Assembly (NCBI RefSeq): GCF_000276665.1
Contig: NW_004955460.1
Span: forward strand, 5,469,133-5,533,132
Length of the DNA stretch: 64,000 bases
Source of the DNA: Chinchilla lanigera
Taxonomy: Eukaryota > Chordata > Mammalia > Rodentia > Chinchillidae
Reading direction: 5' to 3'
The position numbers and the translations under genes are program-made. Below the pieces are notes generated by a model that did not search any database, was not told the DNA's origin, and saw only the letters and a program-made list of their open reading frames with translations. Positions 10,626 through 21,959 of this stretch are shown piece by piece (within the stretch, counting starts at the first letter, position 1; each line of letters opens with the position of its first letter).

Positions 10626-11870
10626 ACTTACTCTTTAGAAATCTTTTCATTTTTCTTTGTAGTTAATCTTCTACTGCTAATTAATAGTTCTTTATGCTAA
10701 AGTTTCCTTCTTCCCTTAATGGCATTATTTCTGCCCCTTGCTGGTCCCTGACTGATTATGGGAATTGAGAACACTTTTTTTGCATGAAGCAATTTTAGTA
10801 ACTTAGCATTTACATTTACAGGAGGCTGAATGAGGAAATCAGTTATTTCAGGATGAGATGGGCAGCGACTTCGACAGTTAATTTGCTCAGTATACTCAGT
10901 GACAAAGACTGGTTTATCAGAGTGTAAAGAAGACTGTATTACTAAGAAAAAGAATAAAGAGAACTATTGAATATTTATATAAGAGATCTGGAGAGCCATG
11001 TCTGTGGCAGTTTTCCAAAAGAGGTGGATTGTTATATGTGGACTTTTTCCCCATCTTAATAGTGAGAAAATAGCCACAAAAATTTGTCCCCTTCCAATAC
11101 GCTTCAAAGTTCAAAGGCCCCATAAAATGCTTTTCTAAAAAAAATATTTAACTAGATTGTTTTTATATGTTAATGGAATGTAATTTTCTGCTAAGCCACA
11201 GCCTTAATTTTGAAGATATCATTTGTGGTGCATATAAATTTCTACACATAATTCAGGACCTCTACAGGAAAGCGACATTCCTATTTAAAGAAAAATATGG
11301 TTTAGGAAGAACACTTGGTATTTTCTGTTATCAGCAAAGCAAAGTGATGCTTTATGCTTGTTAATATGCATTATTACATTTCACGACATTTTTATGATCT
11401 TTGAATAATATCCAAATCTCCTTTATATTCTAGGGATAAAAATGTGCCTATATCATGATCCCTTCCCTTAAGGAAATCTGAGATAAAAGAAGTATCTATC
11501 TTTCATATATTCTAATGTGCATACTTTTCTAATTTAGTATCTAAACTTTAGCTACCCTCAGCTCTATTAACTAACCAGCCAATGCTGTCTTATGTCTTAT
11601 AATTACTGATAATCTGGCTGATGTCATAATGTGGTTGTCACACATTGCCTACACATGAGTGTACTGGGCATAGCAACTCAAATGGACAGAAGAATTCATG
11701 GGCAGAGCAGGGTCTTTCAAAGAACATGAAGCCTGAAAGACATTTCTCTCATGAGAAAAGAGGTCTTGTAGGGTGTATGGGGAGAGAGAAAGTAAGGTGA
11801 ACTGCATAAAAGCCATCAGTAATGATGGGCAGGAGCTTTACTCCACCTTTCAAGGATGTTACTTTTATAG
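10626..11870. other. No recognised feature
   Basis: AT-rich sequence with short frames (65 and 68 residues) that lack motifs. A purine-rich stretch with GGGAGAGAGAAAG occurs near 11780. Nothing else is recognised. Confidence 0.5.
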
Positions 11871-13072
11871 AATAGATAAAACTCTTTAAGACGTAGGTGT
11901 AGGGGAAGACTTTATGAGCAAAATCCCAATCACAATGGCAATATTATAAAAGATCAACAACTGGGATTTCATCATATTAAAAAGCTTTTGCACAGCAAAA
12001 GAAACTACCAACAGAGTGAAGAGACCACTCACTGAATGGGAACAGTTTTTTTTTTAACAGCTATTACTCAGACAAAGGACTGATATCCAGAATGTATAAA
12101 GAACTCAAAAAATTTAGAGACCTAATAAAAAATGGGTATTTAAAATAGATAGACGCTTCTCAGATGAAGAAGTACAACTAGGAAATAAATATATGAAAAA
12201 ATGTTAAATATCACTGATAATTTGAGAAATGAAAATTAAAACAGCACTGAGATCCCATCTCCAGAAAGAATTGCTGTTGTCAAGAAATCAACCAATAACA
12301 AATGCTGGTGGCAATGTGAGGGAAAAGGAACCCTTCTCCACTGTTGGGAGTATAAATTGGTACAATCAGTATGGAAGTGAGTATGGAGATTCCTCAAAAA
12401 ACTAAAACCAGAGCTACTATTTGACCTGCTATTCTCCTTCTTGGTATCTTCCTGGAAAAGTTAAAAGCATCATTCTACATTGAGATATACATATCCATGT
12501 TGTCTTGGTTACTTTTCTCTCGTTGCTGAGACAAAATACCCAACTCCCAAAATGAAGGAAGGAAAGGTTTATTTAGCTTACAGTTTGTGGAGGTTTCAGT
12601 CCATATACTTGGCTGGCTCCGAGGCAGAAGATAACAAAGCAACAAGAGCAAGTGGGGAATGGCAGCCGAACAGCAAACAGCCAGAGCAAAACAGAGGAAT
12701 GGCAGCAAGCAGCTTCTTTTTCTGCCTTACTTTGTAAACAGACTAGCCCCACCTAAGGGGCGTGTAGCTCTCACATAATCTCCCTGCCTCCTCTTCCACA
12801 GGCTCAGGATATATACAAAGTAATCACCCTGGCTTCCTGCTGAGTCACTTAGCCAAAGCTCTAGACTCTCCAAGTTGACACAATGTATCAACCTTAACAC
12901 TTGTTTATAGCAGCCCAATTTGTAATAGCTAAATTTTGGAAACAGCCCAAATGCTAATCAATGGATGAATGGATAAGGAAAATGTGTTTTTTAAAAAATG
13001 CAATGGAACACTACTCCAGCATAAAGAAGATAAGTGTGATAAATCTCTAGGTCAATGGATGCACCTTGAGAC
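11871..13072 (+). mobile_element. L1 fragment (ORF2 C-terminal part), split by a solo LTR
   Basis: The order of blocks CAGCAAAAGAAACTACCAAC, CTGATATCCAGAATGTATAA, AAAATTAAAACAGCACTGAG and CCCTTCTCCACTGTTGGGAG follows the C-terminal part of L1 ORF2 on the plus strand. After the LTR at 12501-12899 the match resumes with TTTATAGCAGCCCAATTTG and AATGGATGAATGGATAAGG. It is full of stops. The start is approximate. Confidence 0.85.
12501..12899 (-). mobile_element. Solo MaLR LTR with 5 bp target duplication
   Basis: A 399 bp LTR of the same family as those at 988-3669, read on the minus strand. It begins TGTCTTGG and ends TTAACA on the plus strand, so the element has TG..CA termini. The flanks are CATGT (12496-12500) and CTTGT (12900-12904), a 5 bp target duplication with one mismatch, as expected for this class. 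The L1 ORF2 text on either side joins cleanly when it is removed. Confidence 0.92.
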
Positions 13073-13079
13073 TATAATT

Positions 13080-13970
13080 TTATTTTTTTACTTTTTATTT
13101 TAAAGAGGAAAAAATAACAAAATAACAACAAAGAAGACAAAAACAAAATAATACAAAAACAATAAACATGATACAGGATTTAAAAACAGGATGATAGGAG
13201 TAAACAATAGTTGTTACATTACATATTGTTATCTTCAACTAAGTTGCTCAGATTGCCAGATGTAAGAATGCAAGATTGATCAAACAATTAAAGCCAAGAA
13301 GAAGTAATAAAAAAAATTAGAAATGATACAGAGCTTCATTAAATAAAATGGTAGGAATTCAGCAATGGTAATTATATTGCATATTGTTGTTTTCAAATTA
13401 GTTGTTCTGATTACCAGATATAAACATGCAAAATTGATTAAGAGAAAAAAATTAAGCATTAAGTGTTCCTTTCAATAAACCAATAGATATCAGCAATACA
13501 CTTATCCTAGGTGTCTTTGTACATACATATATTTTTTCTTTTTTTAATTTTAAAAGGAAAATAAAAACAAAGACATAAGCAAAACAACATAAAAACAATA
13601 AAAATGATACAAAATTTCAAAACAAGATGATAGGAAATTAACAATGGTTGTGATACCACATACTGTTATTTTCAAAGTGGTTACTCAGATTACCAGATAT
13701 AGGAATGTAAGATTGATCAAACAATTACACATTAACTGTTCCTTTTAATAAAGCAATAGAAATTAGTAGTACAATTAGCTATCTTGTGTATATAAATATA
13801 CACTAGGGAGACAATATGATGCTTACACATGTGAGTCTGATTTATTTCACTTATGAGTGAGACTGTACTTTTAAATATGTGTACTTTTAAAATGAGACTC
13901 TGTACTTCTAAATATGTGTACTTTTAAGTGAAACTGTACTTTTAAATAAATTTGACACATGTTTAAATAT
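13080..13970 (-). mobile_element. L1 3' UTR pieces, minus strand, with a triplicated segment
   Basis: The block starting GATACA and running through GATGATAGGA, ATTGTTATTTTCAA and ACCAGATAT to GATTGATCAAACAATTA appears three times, starting at about 13170, 13327 and 13607. The same block occurs once in other minus-strand L1 tails (27730, 63745), and its reverse complement is in the plus-strand L1 tail near 15170. A short repeat of ACTGTACTTTTAAATATGTG follows at 13860-13945. I read this as an L1 3' UTR with local multiplication or stacked insertions. Confidence 0.7.
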
Positions 13971-14340
13971 CACACTGTGTCTGTGTTATGAGAAACCAAA
14001 AGAATAAATAAGTGCAAAAGTGGATGATATATATTGGGAAGTAGGAAGAAAATGTTCAAATGGGAAGGGGAACAAAAGAGTGGGGAAGAGGAAGAGAAGG
14101 AAAAGAAAAGGGAAAAAGAGAACAGGAAGTTAAAAAAGACATGATGCTTTTGTAAATAAGGAGGGGAAGAAGGCTTGAAGGGAGGGAAAGAGGATGAGGA
14201 AGAATCATCCTCAAAACAAGAATCGAGATATATTACGTACAGGTGCAAATTCCCTATGATGAATGTGATTATTATGTATATTAAAAGTGTACCAATAAAA
14301 TTAATTTAAAATAAATTTTTGTGACAATAAAAATTGAAAA
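13971..14340 (+). mobile_element. Probable L1 3' UTR with polypurine tract
   Basis: A strongly purine-rich plus strand (GGGAAGGGG, GGAAGAGGAAGAGAAGG, about 14050-14210) is followed by an AT-rich end with ATAAAA motifs. Purine-rich tracts of this kind characterise L1 3' UTRs, and the segment lies downstream of a plus-strand L1 ORF2. The 92-residue minus frame is the low-complexity complement, not a gene. Confidence 0.5.
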
Positions 14341-14775
14341 CAAACAACAACAAACAAGGATTCTCCTTGTTTTATCTTGTAGACATATTTTGGGAGGGTG
14401 GTAAATCAGCATTTTTAAGTCTGATTTTGTTGTTATTTCTGGCGGTAAACCTTGGAACATTTTGGTCAACAGATAATTTAAGACTGATTTTAATTGCTGG
14501 AAAACATTCCAGTGACCTCTTCTGATAGGTTTCTTAATGCCAGTAACAAAGTTTGATAAAATATTATGTAACTTGGAAAAATATCCCTGGATTGAAAGTG
14601 GAGCACTCTTTGAAAAATATATGATATAGAACCAGACCTTTTGGTGTCTCCAAGGATGATATTATGGGGAAAACACAGACATCAATAGCTTGACTCATAC
14701 GCATGGAATTCACAGTGGGAAGTTTTAGAAATGGTAAACAAATGTATTGATCACATATATGGAGAACATTTAAAT

Positions 14776-14905
14776 TAAAATGTATTACAATAAAGAACAC
14801 TTTGCCATTAATTCTTCTCAAAATACTCTGCCTCACTTTGAACATATTTCTCCCATCATCTTGTCCCTTTCTGAAGCATTTCTGGAAGTCTTCTTTCATA
14901 AGTGT
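14776..14905 (-). pseudogene. Mariner transposase C-terminus (fragment)
   Basis: Within a 131-codon open frame on the minus strand, the residues LMKEDFQKCFRKG (about 20-32) and ILRRINGKVFFIVIHF (about 46-61) match the C-terminal end of the transposase encoded by the related element at 20667-20790 (LLELLQK, ILRIINGNVSFILIHF). The catalytic aspartate region is absent, so it is not active. The rest of the open frame is not recognisably transposase. Confidence 0.7.
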
Positions 14906-15136
14906 CTTTATGGGGTATGATAAAAAATACAGTGAACGCTGCTGCCAAGTGTCATGCAACAGAAAGGCTCATAAAAACATGCCAGGTTGTCCTCATTCAT
15001 CTTGTTCCCCAGACCTGGAACATTGAGACTTTTGGCTCTTCCCCAGAGTCAAAATGACCATGAAAGGTAAACATTTTGAATTAATTCAGGCAGCCAAAAC
15101 AGAATCACTAAAGACACTCACAGAAGGGGACTACTT

Positions 15137-15287
15137 TGTTGAAGATAACAATAGGAAATATAACAATCACTGTTAATTCCTATCATTTTGTTTTGAAACC
15201 CTGTACCATTTTTATTGTTTTTGTGTTGTTTTATTTTTGTCTATGTTGTTTTTATTTTGTTATTTTAAAATTCTCTTTAAAATAAAG
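15137..15287 (+). mobile_element. L1 3' terminal fragment
   Basis: The motif TTTTGAAACCCTGTACCATT followed by T-rich sequence and TCTTTAAAATAAAGT matches the very end of the L1 at 5275-5330. It lies between two halves of the mariner-derived element. Confidence 0.75.
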
Positions 15288-15436
15288 TGGACTTCTAGAA
15301 CTGCTTGAGAAAGTGGCAAGAATGATAGGATAAATGTTTGAAGTGAGATGGAGAATTTTGAAGGGGGTTGATTTCAATGTGTCATTTGCTGTAATCATTT
15401 ATTTTAATCTATCACTATATTTTATTACCTCTTGTA

Positions 15437-15785
15437 TAATGACATACCTAGGGCTGGGTATTTACAAAGAAATGAGGTTTATTTAGGCTGAAAGACCATG
15501 GTCAGGTAGTCCTTTTTGTGCAGTCTCTGATAAGAACCCAACAGCAAGAACAATAATTGCAGGTGGATATACAAGAGAAAGAGGCTACAGTGCAAGACAG
15601 GAAGCCAAAGAATGACTGTGGTACTCTAGTCACACCCCAGTTGACCTAAGGACATCATACTAGGCCCCCCTTTCAAAAATACCACCATCTTTCCAACACT
15701 GCCACACTGCGAGGCAGCTTCCGACACCAGAACCCCTGAAAGGCAAACTCAAACTGTATCCAAAGTATAGCAGCATTTCTCTAAA
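15437..15785 (-). mobile_element. MaLR LTR (MST/MLT-like), minus strand
   Basis: Plus-strand blocks GGGCTGGGTATTTACAAAG, AAATGAGGTTTATTTAGGCT (poly(A) signal on the minus strand), the central purine-rich part and the ending CAAACTCAAACTGTATCCAAA follow the order of MST/MLT LTRs read in reverse. It is diverged and probably old. Confidence 0.7.
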
Positions 15786-17790
15786 CTCTTCTTGAACTGT
15801 AAGCATCAGAGTTATATATGATAAGAGTCTAGGTCTAAATATATCTTAAAAAGCTCATTCAATAGATACAAAATATGATTTATTTGGTGGCTTTTTTGTG
15901 CTTAATGGCCTGTAACACAATGGTAACTTTTACAAATGATAACACCATGGGTTCAATAAAATAAGAGTCTTAAAATTTGCTATATAAGCTGATGACATAA
16001 AAAATATGAAGTTCTTCCTCTTTCCTGTGGATTTGGAGTTTGCCACAATACATTACCTAATATTTAAACCTTTGGAACGGAATAGGCAAGCAATTTTTCA
16101 AGCACTAAGTAATAGATTCCTTTATTTCCAACCTTTCATTTCTTTAGCTACATGCTTCCCATACATGTGGTCTTAGCAGGAGAGCAGCCGGACTGAGAAC
16201 TGAGTGTGAATACAGTAACAGAAATTTGTGCTTCACATATTTAATAGAATATTCTGTAGCTTTGCTCTGCAGTTTATCACATTTTTATGCAACATGTTGA
16301 TGTTCAGCTTCTGTTCTATTCTGCCCCATTGGGCAGTAAACATGGACTTTGAAGGAAAGAAAGTCTATTTTGTAAACCGTATCCTACAAATGGCATTGCA
16401 TCTGTTGCTCTCCCTGTCCAAAGAGGCAAAAGGAGTATATGAAGAATACTTCAGGGTATCAATGACATAATAAAGATCCTATACAATTTTTGCAGTGAAG
16501 GAGAAGTTGTATAGTAGATCAAGTCCTTTTTGACCAATCATATTGTCATTCTAGAAGAAAGCCTCAGGACATAAACCTAATGGTTTTGGTTTCCTACAGT
16601 CCCAACCTAATATTTTATTCTTCTGTCCTTGCTTATTTTATCCTCATAAGGTTCACACAAAGTTTAAATTTATTCCCCACCCAAAACCCCACAGGAATCA
16701 AGTGAATGTGTTTTGATGGATTTCTGTAGTTTCCCTTCAGAAACAGATGTTGGACAGCAGCCAGTTTTAGAAAAGTACTTGCTAGATGAGGCAAGCTAAA
16801 AAGGGAAGAAAATCTGAAAAACAAATCATTTGGAGGAAAGCAGCTTAACGTATTAGAATATAAATAAGAAATGTTCATGCAGGACTGTTTTTTAATACCT
16901 CAAAGATTTGAAGTTTAGAATTACTGAAACTATCATGGTCATCTACACAACCAAGACCCACTTGGCTAAAGCCCCATCTGCCACCAGCAGAGACCAACGT
17001 GGAGTCCTTGTTCTGACACCATTTTCCATGTGGGCTGTGCATTGGGGAAAAGAAAACAATCAGACCTATTCAAAAATTACTAAAGAATGACTCTGAACAG
17101 ACTAATTTCAGGAGCCTCCAAAGATGCCTTGGTTCCAAGCAGAGTAGGGGTTTATGGAGGTCAATGATTAGTGGAGGTTGAGCTCAGGGTTACTTCCCAG
17201 TGGGACTGGTAGATCTCTGCATCCATCTTGTGGTTATTTCCAAAGTTCCACAATGCATAATGTATACAGAGCTCTTCAGCAACCTGAGAAAGTTTTCAAT
17301 AATTCTCTATTTTACTAGCATCAGAATTGCCTGGAGGGTTTGCTCAAACAGATTTCTAACCAACTTCTCAAATGATGTTGGTGTCATGATAAGAACTAAA
17401 GTTTTAAGCAAAGGTATTGATTAGATGTTTTACATTTTGATTTATTTCTTTCCCTAAGTATCTGAAAATACAGAAGCTATTGGGGGAGGTATTATAGATA
17501 TCTAGATGTATTAATAATATATTGAATAATTAATTATTCAATATAAGTGATGAAATAATTTGAGAATGATATCTGTATATAAAGGAGTAATCAGAAAATT
17601 GTAAACATTTCACTAAGTAGGCTTTAAGTTTTCTTGTTAAGAAAATCTTATTAAATTTGAAATAGATCTAACTTCTTTTGTTTTTTTCCTTCTTTTCTGC
17701 AATATGAAGAGCTTTGGAATCACATAAATTAGAAGAGATTTTAAAACTTGTAAGTTGTAAAATATTTTATTTAGTATTTAGTAAGAAATT
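15786..17790. other. No recognised feature
   Basis: AT-rich sequence. The short frames at 16228 (80 residues), 16633 (minus, 81) and 17200 (74) have no recognisable domain. A local palindrome-like ATTGAATAATTAATTATTCAA occurs at about 17520. Nothing else is supported. Confidence 0.5.
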
Positions 17791-17794
17791 GTAT

Positions 17795-18195
17795 ATTCCT
17801 TTACTAGGGCTACCAGAACAAATTACTACAAATTATATCACTCAAAATGACAGAAAAATTTTCTCACATAGTTATGAGTGTCAGAAGATGAATTTAGTGT
17901 GTCAGCAGAACCGTAAGCCCTCTCTAGTCTCCCAGGGAGAATCCTCTACTCTTTTAGATTTTGGTAGCTTGAAGCATCCTTGGCCTGTGGCAGCATAATT
18001 CTAAACATGCGCCTTCCCTCAGTGTGCCTAAGACTTCTCCACTTTTTATAAAGATATTTTTCACTGGTGTTAAAGCTCACCAAGTTAATCCATAATAATC
18101 TTGCCATTGATTTAATTATATCTGTGAAGACCCCTTATTGCAAGTAAAATCACATTCATGGGTGTTAGGGCATAGATATAAAATTTTAGCATTAT
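17795..18195 (-). mobile_element. MaLR LTR (MLT1-like), minus strand, diverged
   Basis: Blocks GGGCTACCAGAACAAATTAC, TTTTCTCACATAGTTATGAG, CTTCTCCACTTTTTATAAAG and TTCATGGGTGTTAGGGCATA occur in the order expected for an MLT1-type LTR read on the minus strand. Identity looks low, and the edges are estimated. Confidence 0.6.
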
Positions 18196-18429
18196 TTATT
18201 CAGTTCCTTACAAACCATAGCTCATTCAGCAAGCGAAAATAAAACAATCTTCTCTACCCAATGTAGTATTTGTATACTAAAGATTTGTATTTATATAATT
18301 TTGAGAAAGAGAATGGGATACACTTTTGAAAACCAACTATTATGTGGTTGTTAAATGAAATGAAAATGATACTGGCTTTCATATTTTTTTTTGAAAATAC
18401 CTTTAGTATGTAAGATAAGCTGAAGTAAA

Positions 18430-18800
18430 GATAAGCAGGGTGATTCCTCATTGTGGTTTTGATTTGCATTTCCCTGATTATTGATAGGGAGCACCTTTTC
18501 ATAAACCTGCTGTCCATTTGTATGTCTCCCATAGAACTTGTCTATTTAATTTTTTTCCATTTCTTTTCTTGCTATGGAGTCATAGCAATTCTTTACATAT
18601 GTTGGATATTACTCCCTATGGCATGTACAGTTTACCAGTTTTTCTTCCCATTCTGGAGCTTTCCTTCTCATTTTGTTGACTTCTTCCACTGTGTGCAGAA
18701 ACTATTTAGTTTGATGTAGCCCACTTGTCTTTACTTTTGTTTTTCTTACGTTGTTGTCATATTAAAAAAATTCAATGCCAAGACCAATGCCATGCACCCA
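18430..18800 (-). mobile_element. L1 ORF2 fragment, minus strand
   Basis: GTGGTTTTGATTTGCATTTC, TGTCCATTTGTATGTCTCCC, TTTTGTTGACTTCTTCCAC and the end TCAATGCCAAGACCAATGCC are hallmark antisense L1 ORF2 blocks in the usual order. The 88-residue plus-strand frame here is the antisense of L1 and not a gene. Confidence 0.85.
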
Positions 18801-19099
18801 CTTTATATTTTATAATGTTTTACAATTTCATGTAAAACAATGAAACATTTTTTACAATTTACATTTAAATATTTAATGTATTTTGAAGAAAACAGCCTTT
18901 GAAATATAGTTTGGAAAAATTGCTAAACGGATGACTGCCATTTCCTCCAAGCGACATTGATAGAAAGTACTCTGGGGGGAAGAGAACATTATTTCCGCAT
19001 TTATTTGAAGCATCTTAAAAGTCTAGTTTTTCACAAAGAAAAAAGTAAGTTATGGCTCAGTCAAAAGAAAAAACAATAAATAGATTTAAATTCATCCTT

Positions 19100-20335
19100 G
19101 AAAAATAATGACTGACAGAATTATATGTAAAAAAATCTCTTGTAGTTGAAGATGTATGTGCTACTGACAAGAGATCAATTTTACATTTAAAGACATAAGT
19201 AAGTTGAAAGTAAAAAAGATGTAAAAGTATATTTCATACAGTGAGTACTTAAGAGAAAGCTGGGATAGCTCTGCCACCATCAACTAAAGTAGACTTTAAG
19301 GAAAATATTGTTACATAAGGAAAATAAGAATATTATACACTGAAAAAGGGTCAATTTATCAAGACAGCATTATAATTATAAACATCTATGCACCATATAG
19401 TACAGAGCCCAAACTATATGAAGGGAGAAATAGATGGTTCTACAATATTAAACAAGTACTCCAATGTGTCAGTTTCAATAATGGACAGAAATAATGAACA
19501 GAAAGGTAGAAAACTATCAAAAGTTAATCAAGAAGGAAGAACTAGAAAATCAGAGGACCAACAACAGAGATTGAATCAAAAATTTCCAACAAAGAAAAGG
19601 GTAGAACAAGATGATTTCACTATGGAATTAAATGAATTTAGTGAAGTGATTGTAATGAAGAATTAACACCAATATTTCTTTGATAATAAAAATAAAAGAG
19701 AAATGAATATGTCCTAATTCATAATATAAGACAAGAATTATCCCAACTCTGAATTCATGCAATATATTGCAAATCAACAAATAAAAAAACCTACAGTCTA
19801 AGGCCATACCAACCCGAACGCATCTGATTTCATATGATCTCTGAAGCTAAATAGTGTTGGGCCTGGTTAGTACTTGGATGGGAAAAAAACTACAGACCAA
19901 TGATCCTTAGGAAAATGGATGCCCGATTCAGACATAGACACCAAGCTACATTTGCAGACGGCATACTGAATGTCCAAGTGTGATCATACCAGGAATATAA
20001 GAATTTTTCAACATATCAAAATCAGTCATAGCAAAATATATATCATATTGATTTAACACAGACAAAACGATCACCTTAAATGATGCAGAGAAACATTTCA
20101 CAAAATTTAACACACTTTCTTAATAAAAATGTTGAGAAAAATACAAATAGAAAGAGACTACCTTCATGGTAAAGAGAATTTATGGAAAACATGTAGCTAA
20201 CATAATCAATCATAAAAGACTGACAATTTCCTCCTAAGATCAAGAAACAGTAAAGACACCTGCTTTTACTAGTACTCTTCAACATCATATTTAAAATTCC
20301 ACCAATAGAAATAAGGGAAACAGAAAAAATAAAAG
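19100..20335 (+). mobile_element. L1 ORF2 fragment, plus strand, diverged
   Basis: Blocks GTAGACTTTAAGGAAAATAT, GGGTCAATTTATCAAGACAG, ATCTATGCACCATATAGTAC, CTACAGACCAATGATCC, GATCATACCAGGAATATAAG and GCAGAGAAACATTTCACAAA follow the endonuclease-to-RT order of L1 ORF2. A truncated 5S rRNA copy interrupts it at 19796-19883. It contains many stops; the 92-residue frame at 19388 is a remnant of it. The 300 bases before it (18800-19100) hold nothing I recognise. Confidence 0.8.
19796..19883 (+). pseudogene. Truncated 5S rRNA pseudogene
   Basis: Starting GTCTAAGGCCATACC, the sequence follows 5S rRNA through GAACGCATCTGATTTC, GATCTCTGAAGCTAA, GGGCCTGGTTAG and TACTTGGATGGG (roughly nucleotides 1-88). 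It then stops, losing the last ~32 bases including most of the C-box of the internal promoter. Several transitions separate it from a functional gene. The flanks AAAAAAACCTACAG (19783-19796) and AAAAAAACTACAG (19883-19895) look like a target duplication within the host L1. Confidence 0.92.
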
Positions 20336-20832
20336 GTGTTGAAGATACATTGCCATCAATCTCCCTGGACATACCTCCCCTTCCTTCCAACATAGTCATC
20401 TCATTGTTCTTACAACTTTCTGAAGCAGTTCTGAAAGTCTTCCTTCCTGAGCATTTTTAGTGTAGTAAGTGTCATGCCAGCTCAATGTCCTGAATAGATT
20501 TAAACCATTTACCTTTCATGGTCATTTTGACTTTGGAGGAAGAGCCAGAAATCACATGGTGCCAGATTCAGTGAATGAGGTGGATGAGGACACACTCTAA
20601 TGTTTTTACAAGCCTACCTTTCACATGGTGGCAGTCACCGTATTTTTTTTCACACCTTGTAAAGACACTCATGAAAGAGGACTTCTAGAACTGCTTCAGA
20701 AAGTGGTAAGAATGATGGGAAGTGTGGGAATGAGGAGTAGTATATTGAGGATAATTAATGGCAATGTGTCTTTTATTTTAATACATTTTAAAAGCTTAAA
20801 CATTCACCGTGATTTTTGATTACACCTTATCT
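20330..20832 (-). mobile_element. Mariner-derived element with inverted transposase ends (second copy)
   Basis: The same architecture as 14745-15435 but in the opposite orientation. A longer antisense half (20376-20590) includes CCTTTCATGGTCATTTTGAC, and a shorter sense half from 20660 starts AAGACACTCATGAAAGAGGA and contains CTTCTAGAACTGCTTCAGAA. The two ends are inverted copies of the transposase C-terminal region. Confidence 0.75.
20667..20790 (+). pseudogene. Mariner transposase C-terminus (fragment)
   Basis: Inside a 64-codon frame starting at 20625, residues about 15-55 (THERGLLELLQKVVRMM and then ILRIINGNVSFILIHF) match the minus-strand fragment at 14776-14905. No catalytic domain is present. 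It is a fossil of a Tc1/mariner transposase. Confidence 0.7.
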
Positions 20833-21955
20833 CTATGTATACATATGATTTAAACTGAGACATTTCACATTCACACATATATCACATATTTAGTATTATA
20901 AATGTTTTTAATTACCTTGAATGATATGAAACATCACAGTTGAAGAATTTAAGATTTTAGAGAATTAAAGAAACATATCCAACTGCCACAGCCCCTGCAA
21001 AGACCTGTCTTACTCAATGCCTCATTGATCTTTACAATACTGAAGGTGTGCTTATCTTCTCAAGGGGAAAAGTATCAGCTTCTCATCATTTCTACAACCT
21101 CATGACTTTATGCCAAGTGATGGGCTACGTACCTGTTTACGATTGTTCCTTTGCACTCTGTCAAGCTGTTGTACTGTTGTGCTTAAATTGATAGGTAAAC
21201 TAGGCAGATGATCAATCTAGTATGAGCTTCATGGATTCTCTTCCATATAGTCTATGAGCTTGGGCTATAAGGAGAAGGACATTGTTACAATAACCTACAA
21301 GTATCACATTTTCAATTCTTCGGTCCAGATATGAGTACGTTTACCTTTGGAGATTTTGTAATCAAAGACTGTGTGTCTTGGAGTAATAGAAATCTTAGAG
21401 TTAGTGAAAGGAACTCTAAACAGCAGCTTCATAAAGATTTATTCACTTTGGTCTGGCAATTTGGCGACTGAAAAATTGTCTACTTCCTTTAAGAAAATTT
21501 TTGGACCAATAGGCAACATTTAAACAGATCCCTGGAGCTCAAAGTCAATGGCATATTTCAGACTGATCAAATTTAATATGGTTTGAGGTTTTGCAGTAAA
21601 ATCTCATCTGATCCTAGCAAAAAATGAAAATTCTACCCAGTGTCTAGGAAAGAACTTGAACTGACAATACAAAAAAATAAGTTAAACCAAACCAAAGGAA
21701 ACTGACTGTAGGATGGAGGCTGTGCCAACACAGGATGGACTGGAACAGATAGTCACATACATTATCATTTTCCAAAACATCCTCTCTCCTGGAAGCCAGT
21801 GTTACCACTTGGCCTGCCAAAAGCCATGTGACCAGCCGTTAATAACAACTCAGATCAGCTATATCCTGTGAATCTCTTAACTCTTTACTCTTACAACAGT
21901 ACTGTTTTGAAGATCAGCTGGCATATCTGGTGTGATCACAAAATATGATGAATGT
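20833..21955. other. No recognised feature
   Basis: AT-rich sequence with no open frame of note and no repeat family I can name. Confidence 0.5.
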
Positions 21956-21959
21956 CTAA

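Larger units (their letters stand above)
14745..15435 (+). mobile_element. Mariner-derived element with inverted transposase ends, split by L1 tail
   Basis: The left part (14776-14905) encodes a mariner transposase C-terminus on the minus strand. The right part repeats the same C-terminal block on the plus strand (GGACTTCTAGAACTGCTTGAG at 15289), preceded by AGTCAAAATGACCATGAAAGG at about 15047. So both ends derive from the transposase 3' end in inverted orientation. A 3' L1 fragment (about 15137-15287) interrupts the right half. The edges are approximate. Confidence 0.75.

Noticed and set aside
18453..18719. 88-codon frame with hydrophobic runs resembling a membrane protein
   Set aside because: It is the antisense strand of L1 ORF2.
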